DNA from: DATBLE01 sp050258035
GTDB taxonomy: Bacteria > Actinomycetota > Thermoleophilia > Gaiellales > Gaiellaceae
Assembly: GCA_050258035.1 (NCBI GenBank)
Contig: JBLMYA010000009.1
Span: 1 to 38,014 of the forward strand
Reading direction: 5' to 3'
Length of the DNA: 38,014 bases
This document shows positions 7,306 through 14,399 of this stretch, piece by piece. Under the pieces are notes generated by a model that made no database searches, was not told the origin of the DNA, and worked only from the letters and a program-made list of their open reading frames with translations. The position numbers were made by a program, and so were the translations under genes. Within the stretch, counting starts at the first letter, position 1; the number at the start of each line of letters is the position of its first letter.

Positions 7306-8048
7306 GCGGGAAGACCGAACGCCCTGCTCGCATTCGCGACGATCACGGCTTCGAGCTCTGCGGTCTCGGTGTTCCGGGCCTCGGCCAGGGCGGCAAGGGT
7401 GTGCATGACGTACGCCGGCTCGTTCGTTCGACCGCGGACGGGCTGCGGCGCAAGGTAGGGGGTATCCGTCTCGGCGAGGAGGCGGTCGGCGGGCACCCGG
7501 GTCGCGGCGATGCGCAGATCGGCCGCCGTGGGGAAGGTCACGTTGCCCGCGAACGAGACGTAGTAGCCGCGCTCGATCGCGGCCGGGAGCAGGGTGACCG
7601 AGGAGAAGCAGTGGAGGACAACCGTGCCGTCGAAGCCGGCGAGCGCGGCGAGCGTGTCCGCGTCCGCAGCCCGGGTGTGGACAACCGCCGGCTTCCCGGT
7701 ATCCGCTGCGACTGCGAGAAGCTGGTCGAAGAGACGCCGCTGGGCGTCCCGGGGCGCGTAGTCGCGGTGATAGTCGAGCCCGATCTCCCCGACCGCGACG
7801 GCGCGTGGATGACCGAGCATGGCACGGGCCTCCTGAACCGATCCGCCGTCGATCTCTCCGGCCGCGTGCGGGTGGATGCCGAGGATGGCGTACACCTCGT
7901 CGTGCTCCTCGGCGAACGTGAGCGCCCGTCGACACACGTCGACGCTGGTGCCGACCGCGAGGATGCGGGTGACGCCCGCGTCTCGCGCACGGGCGACGGC
8001 GGCCGACGGGTCGTCGAGCGCGTCGAGGTGCGCGTGCGTGTCGATCAC
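7302..8048 (-). CDS. tatD: TatD-family metal-dependent DNase
   Basis: Amidohydrolase-fold (TIM barrel) metal-dependent hydrolase; characterised members are 3'-5' exonucleases in DNA repair or quality control. 248 residues, normal length. Metal-binding features in order: DTHAHLDAL (HxH near the start), GIHPHAAG, the VGEIGLDYHRDY motif with the bridging Glu, VVHTRAA, LHCFSS and AETDTPYLAP with the final Asp. The GTG start at 8048 overlaps the metG stop as GTGA, and its own stop overlaps rsmA as ATGA. metG-tatD-rsmA is a well-conserved bacterial order. Confidence 0.94.
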   Translation of the reverse strand: MIDTHAHLDALDDPSAAVARARDAGVTRILAVGTSVDVCRRALTFAEEHDEVYAILGIHPHAAGEIDGGSVQEARAMLGHPRAVAVGEIGLDYHRDYAPRDAQRRLFDQLLAVAADTGKPAVVHTRAADADTLAALAGFDGTVVLHCFSSVTLLPAAIERGYYVSFAGNVTFPTAADLRIAATRVPADRLLAETDTPYLAPQPVRGRTNEPAYVMHTLAALAEARNTETAELEAVIVANASRAFGLPA

Positions 8049-9553
8049 GCAGCAGGCGCCGGCGCGTCGACGCGCGGGAACAGCGGAGGCGCAGGCTCGA
8101 TTCCGTCGACCGCGTTCGCGACCCCCGCGGCGACCCGATCCAGGGAGAGATCCCCCGTCTGGCGAAAGGCGGCGAGAATCCGCGGCGCCGTGTCGGGAAG
8201 ATACGGCGCCAGCGCGACGGCCACGGCGACGATGCCGTCGGCGAGGTCGTAGAGGACGCGGTCGAGCTCGTCGCTTCGCGACTCGTCCTTCGCCAGGTTC
8301 CACGGCGCAGTCGTCTCGACGTGCTGATTGAGGGCACGGACGGCGTGCCAGATCGAGTCGAGCGCGCCGGTGATGTCGTACCGGTCGAGTTGCTCGACCA
8401 GGCTCTCCCGGAGGGCGGCAGCGTCGAATGCGCCGGGACCCGGCGCCTTCTCCAGTCGCCCCCCGCGGTAGCGGGCGATCATCGCCGTCGTTCGCGAGAC
8501 GAGGTTCCCGAGGTCGTTCGCCAGCTCGTTCTCGTAGCGCTCGCGGAAGCTCTCGAGCGCGACGTTCCCGTCATGGCCGAAGGAGACCTGTCGCGCACAC
8601 CAGAACCGAACCGCGTCGACGCCGTACTCGTCGATCACGTCGAGCGGGATCACGTTGCCGACGGACTTCGAGATCTTCTGCTTGCCGACGCTGAGGTACC
8701 CGTGGACGAACAGCTGCCGGGGTGGCTCGTAGCCGGCGGCGAGCAGCATCGCCGGCCAGTAGACGCAGTGGAAGCGCAGGATGTCCTTGGCCAGGAAGTG
8801 GACAGCGGGCCAGAACCGCTCGAGGTTCTCTCCCGGTGCATAGCTGAGCGCGCTCAGGTAGTTGACGAGGGCATCGGCCCAGACGTAGGCGACCTGCTCG
8901 GGGTCCCACGGAATCGGCACCCCCCAGGTCTGGGTCGCACGGCTGATCGAGAAGTCGCGAAGACCGCCCTCGATGAAGCTGCGGGCTTCGTTGTAGCGGA
9001 AGTGCGGCAGGACGAAGTCCGGCCGGCTGTCGTAGAGGGCGATCAGATCGTCCTGGTACGCGGAGAGACGGAAGAACCAGTTCCGCTCCTCGATCCATTC
9101 CGGCACGGTCCCGTGGTCGGGACACCTGCCGTCGATCAGCTCCTCCTCGGTCTTGAAGGCTTCACAGCCGAAGCAGTACAGCCCGGCATAGACGTCCTGG
9201 TAGATGTCGTCGCGGCCGTTGTTCCGGATCTGCTCGAGGAAGCCCTGGACGAACGCCTTGTGGCCCTCATCGCTGGTGCGGATGAAGAAGTCGTTGGTGG
9301 CGTTCACGCGACGCGGCAGCTCCTGCCAGGCGCCCACGATCCGGTCGGTGTACTCCCGTGGCTCCAACCCCTGTTCGGCCGCGACGCGCGCCACCTTGTC
9401 CGCATGCTCGTCGACCCCGGTCAGGAAGTACGTCTCGTCGCCGCGCTGGCGGCGATGGCGGACGACGATGTCCGCGGCGATGGTCGTGTACGCGTGCCCG
9501 ATGTGCGGGGTCGAGTTCACGTAGTAGATCGGTGTTGTCAGGTAGAAGCGCAT
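8045..9553 (-). CDS. metG: Methionyl-tRNA synthetase
   Basis: Class I aminoacyl-tRNA synthetase charging initiator and elongator tRNA-Met. 502 residues. The N-terminus TTPIYYVNSTPHIGHAY contains HIGH at 17-20. The connective-peptide zinc knuckle has C127-x2-C130 and C144-x2-H147. The KISKS loop is at 293-297 and the alpha-helical anticodon-binding domain follows. There is no C-terminal tRNA-binding extension, in keeping with short actinobacterial enzymes. ATG 9553 gives the canonical family N-terminus. The long C-terminal frame of the upstream M23-type gene overlaps this gene by 287 bases in another frame, which is suspicious for that gene and not for metG. Confidence 0.97.
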   Translation of the reverse strand: MRFYLTTPIYYVNSTPHIGHAYTTIAADIVVRHRRQRGDETYFLTGVDEHADKVARVAAEQGLEPREYTDRIVGAWQELPRRVNATNDFFIRTSDEGHKAFVQGFLEQIRNNGRDDIYQDVYAGLYCFGCEAFKTEEELIDGRCPDHGTVPEWIEERNWFFRLSAYQDDLIALYDSRPDFVLPHFRYNEARSFIEGGLRDFSISRATQTWGVPIPWDPEQVAYVWADALVNYLSALSYAPGENLERFWPAVHFLAKDILRFHCVYWPAMLLAAGYEPPRQLFVHGYLSVGKQKISKSVGNVIPLDVIDEYGVDAVRFWCARQVSFGHDGNVALESFRERYENELANDLGNLVSRTTAMIARYRGGRLEKAPGPGAFDAAALRESLVEQLDRYDITGALDSIWHAVRALNQHVETTAPWNLAKDESRSDELDRVLYDLADGIVAVAVALAPYLPDTAPRILAAFRQTGDLSLDRVAAGVANAVDGIEPAPPLFPRVDAPAPAA

Positions 9554-10769
9554 CTCCAGGGATGATAGGCGCCGCCTTGCGCGCCGCCTCCGATGCCGGC
9601 GCCGACGGCCCCGGGCGACGCTTCACGACCAACACCGCGCCCGCGGCGGCCGCGCCGAGCAGGGCGAGCCCGAGCCACAGGACGGGCATGCGCGAGCCAG
9701 AGGTCGTCCGTCCATGCCCGGGCGGGGTGCCGCGCGTGGAACCCGGCCCGTCGACGAGCCCTCGTCTCACAGACTCCCGCACGGCCAGGGCGGGCAGCGC
9801 AGCCTCGGGAGCGGAAGGGCGTTCGCGTCGAGCGACCGGAGCCCCGGCAGCCGATGGGACCGGCGGACGGAGGTTCGTCGGCACTCGCAGCGGTCGATGC
9901 CGGGGAGCGACCTCCGGACGACGAGCAGCGGCGCCCGAGCTGGTGGAGGGCGGCGTCGGGTCAACTGCGCGCCGAGGCACCCTCCGAATCGAGACGGTCT
10001 GCAAGGTGACGGGCTCAGCAGGAACGCGCACACGCGCTCGCGGACGGACGACCGTGACACCGGACTCGACCGCGGGGCGCTGGTGCTCGGGCTCGCCCGC
10101 GGCGGGGGCCGCCGGAGCGGGCTGAGCGGGCTCGGGGAGAGCCTCGGCCTCGGGGGCGATATCGGCCGGTGCCGGCGCACCGCTGCCGTCGGGAGTCGCC
10201 GCAGGTTGCGTCACCGTCGACGGAGACGGCGGTGGCCCGGGCATCGCCTTCGTCTGCGGTTTCGGCGCCGGCCTCGAGGGCGCCGCCGGCCGGTCCGCCG
10301 GCTGGGGAGTGCGGAGCGGCAGGAACGACAGCGGATCGAGGTAGCCGTTCGGGTCGGATGTCGTGCGCACACCCATGTGGACGTACGGACCCGAGTGCTC
10401 GGACGTCCCCGAGGCGCCGATCGCGCCGACGACGGCGCCCTCGTCGACGCGAGCCCCGCGTGCCACGGCTACCGATCCGAGGTGGACGAGCGTGACCGAG
10501 TAGCCGTCAGCCGTTTCGATCGTGACCGTGAGACCGCTCGTGGGCACCGAGCCCGCGAACGAGACCACCCCTCCGCGAGGCGCGGCGGCCGGCGCACCGG
10601 TGTCGCCCGCGACGTCGACGCCGCGGTGCTGCCCGGCGGCGTAAGGGTCGCCGCCGTACCGGAATTCCTCCAGGACCTGCCCGGTCGCCGGCCACGTCCA
10701 GGCGTGGGCACACGGGGCGAGAACGAGAAAGGCGAGGGCGATGACGACTGTTCGCAGAATCGGCAACAT
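9267..10769 (-). CDS. M23-type (LytM-like) secreted peptidase-domain protein with C-terminal membrane anchor
   Basis: A signal peptide (1-23, cleavage likely after AHA) is followed by a LytM/M23 domain (about 24-150): H48-R-G-V-D52, the strand TLVHLGSV with H96, and Y129-V-H131 where family members have H-x-H. The metal ligands H48, D52 and H131 are present, but the first His of HxH, the presumed general base, is Tyr, so the domain may be non-catalytic (as in EnvC/NlpD-type regulators) or altered. A long Pro/Ala/Arg-rich linker leads to one membrane helix (about LWLGLALLGAAAAGAVLVV). Beyond that the frame runs on for about 120 residues and overlaps metG by 287 bases. One indel before metG would end it near 9538 instead, so the C-terminus is doubtful. 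Confidence 0.8.
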   Translation of the reverse strand: MLPILRTVVIALAFLVLAPCAHAWTWPATGQVLEEFRYGGDPYAAGQHRGVDVAGDTGAPAAAPRGGVVSFAGSVPTSGLTVTIETADGYSVTLVHLGSVAVARGARVDEGAVVGAIGASGTSEHSGPYVHMGVRTTSDPNGYLDPLSFLPLRTPQPADRPAAPSRPAPKPQTKAMPGPPPSPSTVTQPAATPDGSGAPAPADIAPEAEALPEPAQPAPAAPAAGEPEHQRPAVESGVTVVRPRARVRVPAEPVTLQTVSIRRVPRRAVDPTPPSTSSGAAARRPEVAPRHRPLRVPTNLRPPVPSAAGAPVARRERPSAPEAALPALAVRESVRRGLVDGPGSTRGTPPGHGRTTSGSRMPVLWLGLALLGAAAAGAVLVVKRRPGPSAPASEAARKAAPIIPGDALLPDNTDLLRELDPAHRARVHDHRRGHRRPPSPPARRRDVLPDRGRRACGQGGARRGRTGVGATGVHRPDRGRLAGAAASRERHQRLLHPHQR

Positions 10770-10776
10770 GCGACCG

Positions 10777-10827
10777 AGCGTAGACGGCGACCGTGCTCGT
10801 TGTCAAATCTGGTTACAGTCTCGTTAC
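10777..10827 (-). promoter_or_regulatory. Promoter of the M23-type gene with GTAAC-N6-GTAAC direct repeat
   Basis: On the minus strand, TTGACA (10806-10801) and TACGCT (10782-10777) are 18 bases apart, with only seven bases from the -10 to the ATG, so the mRNA would be leaderless or nearly so. Immediately upstream of the -35, GTAAC occurs at 10827-10823 and 10816-10812, a direct repeat with 11-base period. Such GTAAC repeats resemble boxes of OmpR-family regulators of the MtrA/GlnR type. The first box contains the rsmI stop codon. Confidence 0.55.
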
Positions 10828-11627
10828 AGAGATCCCCGGTACAGCGCATTTCGCCGGCCCCCGGTCAGCCGTGCGACCAGGTCGGCCGCCTGTCGCCGCG
10901 CGACACCGGCGGCGACGAGCTCCGAGACGGCTGCGACCGCCTCCCGCTCCCGGCCCGCATCGTCACCGCCCGGCCCGAGCACGAGCGTGATCTCCCCTTT
11001 CGGCGGCTCGAGAAAACGGGTCGCGACCACCGAAGCCGGTCCTCGCACCACCTCCTCGAACTGCTTCGTCAGCTCGCGGCAGACCGCGACTCGTCGGGCC
11101 GGCTGGGCGCGGGCGAGCGACCGCAGGCTGGCCGGGAGCCGTCGCGGCGACTCGAACGCCACCGCGGGCCACGGCCAGCCGCGCAGCTCGTCCCACAGGG
11201 CGGTGAGGGCCGGCTCACCTCGAGGGAGGTAGCCGAGAAACTGGTAGCGCCGGGCGTCGAACCCACCGGCGACCAGCGCGGTCTCGACTGCCGAGGCTCC
11301 CGGCAGGACGGTGACCTGTACTCCGGCCTCGATCGCGGCGGCGATGAGCCGGGCGCCCGGATCGCTGACGCCCGGCATGCCGGCATCGGAGACGAGCGCG
11401 ATGCGCGCACCCGCCGCGAGCTTCGGGAGCATCTCGGCGCTGCGAGCGGCCTCGTTGTGCTCGTGGTAGCTCACGAGTCGAGCAGAGATGCCGTGACGAT
11501 CGAGCAGGATCCGCGTGCGCCTCGTGTCTTCGCACAGCACGACGTCGGCCTCGCCCAGCTCGCGGAGCACCCGCAGCGTGACATCCTCGAGGTTGCCGAT
11601 CGGCGTCGCGCAGATCGCGAGCGGCAC
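10824..11627 (-). CDS. rsmI: 16S rRNA (cytidine-2'-O)-methyltransferase RsmI
   Basis: SAM-dependent 2'-O-methylation of a cytidine in the 16S rRNA decoding region (C1402 in E. coli). 267 residues in the tetrapyrrole-methylase fold. Visible motifs: ICATPIGNLEDVTLR at the N-terminus, CEDTRRTRILLDRH, SYHEHNE, ALVSDAGMPGVSDPG, VLPGASAVETAL and LGYLPR, then FESPRRLP and CRELTKQFEE, with PKGEITLVLGP near the C-terminus. GTG 11627 is used because it gives the family N-terminus; it lies seven bases after the stop of the kinase gene upstream on the same strand. Its stop codon lies within the regulatory direct repeat of the next gene. Confidence 0.94.
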   Translation of the reverse strand: MPLAICATPIGNLEDVTLRVLRELGEADVVLCEDTRRTRILLDRHGISARLVSYHEHNEAARSAEMLPKLAAGARIALVSDAGMPGVSDPGARLIAAAIEAGVQVTVLPGASAVETALVAGGFDARRYQFLGYLPRGEPALTALWDELRGWPWPAVAFESPRRLPASLRSLARAQPARRVAVCRELTKQFEEVVRGPASVVATRFLEPPKGEITLVLGPGGDDAGREREAVAAVSELVAAGVARRQAADLVARLTGGRRNALYRGSL

Positions 11628-11634
11628 GGGCGCG

Positions 11635-12660
11635 TCAGTCCATCTCGCCCGACAGCGCCGCACGCAAGGCGTCGCGATCGTAGTCGTCGGCGACGCCCTC
11701 CGCCCGGAGGCCGAGCAGCAGCGACCCGCCGACGGGCGGGATCTCCGGCACGACGAACTGCGCCCGCGGCGCGAACGCCTGGACGGACGCCTCGAAGGGC
11801 TTCCGGAGGAGCTCGCCCGACGCGAAGACGCCGCCGACGAGCGCGACCTTGAACGCCCCATCGAGCCGGAGCTTCTCGATCGGGGCGCGGGTCTGCGCCG
11901 CCAGCTCGCGTGCGGCCGTCTCGTAGAGGGCCGCTGCCACGCGATCGCCGGCTGTCGCCGCCTTCTCCACCTCCTCGGTGAACGCTGCGATCTCCCGCTT
12001 CGTCAGGGGCTTGCCGTACACGAGGGGCTGGAGATCCTCGACAGCCTCGAGCTGGTAGAAGGCGACGGCGGAGTCGAGGAGCACCGTCTCGGGACCGGAT
12101 CCGTCGCGGTAGCGAAGTGCCGCCCTCATCCCGCTGAGACCGAGCCAGTACCCCGACCCCTCGTCGCCCAGGATGTGCCCCCAACCGCCCGTCCTCCAGC
12201 TCTCGCCTGCGGCGTTCACCCCGAACACGTGGCTGCCGGTGCCGGAGATGACGGCCACGCCGGGTTCGAGCCAAGTCCCCGACGCCCAGGCGGCGATCAC
12301 GTCGTTCACGAAATAGGAGGCCACCCCCGGCGCGAAATCACCCCCCACCGATTCGGCGAGCTCCTCCGACGGGGTGCCTGCCAGCCCGATCACCGCGGTG
12401 CCAACAGCTCCGGCGTCGACGCCGGCTTCCCCGAGCGCCTCCCGGAGTGCGTCTCGAATGGCCGAGGCGGCCGCAGCGACACCGACGGCGTCGACGTTCG
12501 ACGGGCCGCCGTGCCCGAAACGGAGGTCGAAGGTGTCGAGCGACAGTACGGCTGCGACCGTCTTCGTCGCTCCTCCGTCGATTCCGGCCACATGCCGCCG
12601 GCCGGTTGCGCGAGATCCGTCCAGGAGCGCGGCCGGGATCGTCATCAAGCTCGGGAACAT
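11635..12660 (-). CDS. BadF/BadG-type ATPase-fold kinase, probable N-acetylglucosamine kinase
   Basis: ASKHA-fold sugar kinase. Phosphate-1 loop GIDGGATKTVAAV, then VIGLAGT, VNDVIAAWASG (the catalytic Asp region), VISGTGSHVFGV (phosphate-2) and GGWGHILGDEGSGYWLG, a signature of N-acetylglucosamine/N-acetylmuramic-acid-type kinases, with the adenosine loop LVGGVFASGELL. The likely role is phosphorylating GlcNAc or a related amino sugar during wall recycling, fitting the neighbouring GlmU and envelope genes. About 341 residues from ATG 12660. The family core starts near GTG 12591, and no upstream start has a clear ribosome-binding site, so the start is uncertain by up to 44 residues. Divergent from the LCP gene across a dyad, CGGCGG-ATCGTA-CCGCCG (12665-12682). 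Confidence 0.85.
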   Translation of the reverse strand: MFPSLMTIPAALLDGSRATGRRHVAGIDGGATKTVAAVLSLDTFDLRFGHGGPSNVDAVGVAAAASAIRDALREALGEAGVDAGAVGTAVIGLAGTPSEELAESVGGDFAPGVASYFVNDVIAAWASGTWLEPGVAVISGTGSHVFGVNAAGESWRTGGWGHILGDEGSGYWLGLSGMRAALRYRDGSGPETVLLDSAVAFYQLEAVEDLQPLVYGKPLTKREIAAFTEEVEKAATAGDRVAAALYETAARELAAQTRAPIEKLRLDGAFKVALVGGVFASGELLRKPFEASVQAFAPRAQFVVPEIPPVGGSLLLGLRAEGVADDYDRDALRAALSGEMD

Positions 12661-12721
12661 GGGCCGGCGGATCGTACCGCCGCCGGTTCTGCCGGCAGGC
12701 GTGGGGAGAGCGCCGGCTACC

Positions 12722-13864
12722 ATGGTTCGCCGGATGGCCTCGGAAGAGAAGCCCTACCGGCTCTACCGGGGCGGCCGAGTCAAGGGCAAGGTTCCGAGCT
12801 TCGAGCCGAGGCGGACCGGCCCGCGACGGCCCCGCATCCACCTCAAGCCCGACCGTCGATGGTGGAAGCTCCTGCCCGCCCTCCTCGCGCTCTTCCTGAT
12901 CCTCGTGATCGTGTGGGCACTGGTGAGCTATTTCCAGTTCCGCGACGGGGTCTCGGCGGCGAACAGGCGTCTCTCCCCCCACGTCCGTCAGGCGCTCGAC
13001 GACCAGCACGGCAACGCGACCGACATCCTCCTCCTCGGGACCGACCACGCACGGCTGAGCGGGCGCGAGTCGGCCAACCGGAGCGACTCGATCACCCTCG
13101 TGCGGGTGGACACCGGCAAACACCGGATCGCGTACCTCTCGATCCCACGCGACCTCGTCGTCGAGATCCCCGGATACGGCGAGTCGAAGATCAACGCCGC
13201 GATGCAGGTCGGCGGGCCGCAGTTGGCGGTGCGGACGGTCGCGAGACTGACCGGCCTACCCGTCAACCACGTCGCGATCGTCGACTTCGGCCAGTTCGAG
13301 AAGCTGATCGACAAGCTCGGAGGCATCGACATCAACGTCCCGAAGCCGATCATCTCCAAGTTCGATTGTCCCTACCCGACGGAGGCGCGGTGCGCCAGCT
13401 GGGAGGGGTGGCGCTTCGCGAAGGGAAAGCAACACATGAACGGGCACCGGGCGCTGATCTACTCGCGCGTGCGGAAGAACAAGCTCGACCCGTCGGACAC
13501 CGACTTCGCACGCGCAGAACGCAACCAGCAGGTGCTGCAGGCCGTCGCCGCCAAGCTGACGAGCTTCGGCACACTGATCAAGCTCCCGTTCATCGGCGGC
13601 GACCTGCTCGCTCCGCTGACGACCGACTTGTCGACCAAGAGCTTCCTCTCGCTCGGCTGGTCGAAGTTCCGCGCGGGCAGCGGCTCGACCCTGCACTGCC
13701 GCCTCGGCGGCGAGCCGAGCGGCGGCGAGATCCGCTCCGTGCCCGAGAACCTGAGCGTGATCCAGGAGTTCATCGGCCAGTCGGCCCCCCAGCCGCCCGT
13801 GCCCGGGTCGGGCGCGTACGGGCCGGGGTGCGTGACCGGGAATCAGACGCTCGGCGTCCGGTAG
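12722..13864 (+). CDS. LytR-CpsA-Psr (LCP) family cell-wall glycopolymer ligase
   Basis: LCP proteins move undecaprenyl-linked glycopolymers onto peptidoglycan (or arabinogalactan) outside the membrane. 380 residues: basic cytoplasmic N-terminus, one membrane helix (about 48-70), then the extracellular LCP domain with LLLGTD (103-108), the Arg/Asp cluster ESANRSDSITLVRVD, the PRD motif SIPRDLVVEIPGYGESKINAA, DFGQFEKLIDKLGGIDI, GHRALIYSRVR and FARAERNQQVLQAV. A short Pro-rich tail carries a final Cys. ATG 12722 and ATG 12734 are both possible; GGGGAGAG lies 13 bases before the first. Confidence 0.93.
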   Translation: MVRRMASEEKPYRLYRGGRVKGKVPSFEPRRTGPRRPRIHLKPDRRWWKLLPALLALFLILVIVWALVSYFQFRDGVSAANRRLSPHVRQALDDQHGNATDILLLGTDHARLSGRESANRSDSITLVRVDTGKHRIAYLSIPRDLVVEIPGYGESKINAAMQVGGPQLAVRTVARLTGLPVNHVAIVDFGQFEKLIDKLGGIDINVPKPIISKFDCPYPTEARCASWEGWRFAKGKQHMNGHRALIYSRVRKNKLDPSDTDFARAERNQQVLQAVAAKLTSFGTLIKLPFIGGDLLAPLTTDLSTKSFLSLGWSKFRAGSGSTLHCRLGGEPSGGEIRSVPENLSVIQEFIGQSAPQPPVPGSGAYGPGCVTGNQTLGVR

Positions 13865-13921
13865 CCGCCCTCCCGCGGCCGACTCGACCGTCGAGCCGAG
13901 GCACGGCCGGCCCGTTCCACA

Positions 13922-13939
13922 CCCCCGCCCGGGTGGGGG
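13922..13939. terminator. GC hairpin between converging genes
   Basis: CCCCCGC and GTGGGGG arms (one G-T pair) enclose CCGG between the converging LCP and fmdB-type genes. No T-run follows. The 13865-14047 gap shows nothing else. Confidence 0.3.
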
Positions 13940-14047
13940 CGAAGAGCCCCTTGCCCCTGCGAACGAGCCTACCCGGATCGATGTGACGCGTCTGTGGCCG
14001 GCTCGTGGCGAATATGGAACATCGGGCCGAACGCCGGCGCCGATCGA

Positions 14048-14335
14048 TCAGCTCTCGCTCGCAGCGGCCTTCTTCTCGGGCTTTCCGGTCTTGTCCGCCT
14101 TCTTCTCGTCCTTCTTCGCCGTCCCGTCGCCCTCGGTGGTTTCTCGCTTGCGTGAGCCACGGCCGTAGTCGGTCGAGTAGAACCCGGAGCCCTTGAAGTG
14201 GATCGGGACCGGGTGCAGCACCTTGGTGAGCGGCGATGCGCCGCACACCTCGCAGACCTCCGGATCGGGATCGCTGATCCGGTGGAACACCTCGAACAGG
14301 TGCCCATCCGGGCAGCGAAACTCGTAGATCGGCAC
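14048..14335 (-). CDS. FmdB-family zinc-ribbon protein
   Basis: 95 residues starting MPIYEFRCPDGHLFEVF, the standard opening of the FmdB putative regulatory family. Zinc ligands are C8, probably H12, and C28-x2-C31. The usual first CxxCGH is shortened to C-P-D-G-H, so one knuckle uses His. HFKGSGFYSTDYG follows, as in homologues. The last 30 or so residues are a disordered Lys/Glu/Ala tail (KKDEKKADKTGKPEKKAAA). The family is tied loosely to C1 and amide metabolism, but no biochemical role can be given. GTG start at 14335. Divergent from the GT-C gene across 64 bases. Confidence 0.88.
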   Translation of the reverse strand: MPIYEFRCPDGHLFEVFHRISDPDPEVCEVCGASPLTKVLHPVPIHFKGSGFYSTDYGRGSRKRETTEGDGTAKKDEKKADKTGKPEKKAAASES

Positions 14336-14399
14336 AGCCGATCAAGGCTAGCAGGGTAATCCGAAGCCCTTTTCCCGCACGTATCGTGTCGCCGTTCCG

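Noticed and set aside
11515..13986. An 823-residue plus-strand frame across rsmI, the kinase and the LCP gene
   Set aside because: It is an antisense or alternate-frame shadow covering three genes with clear family matches in other frames.
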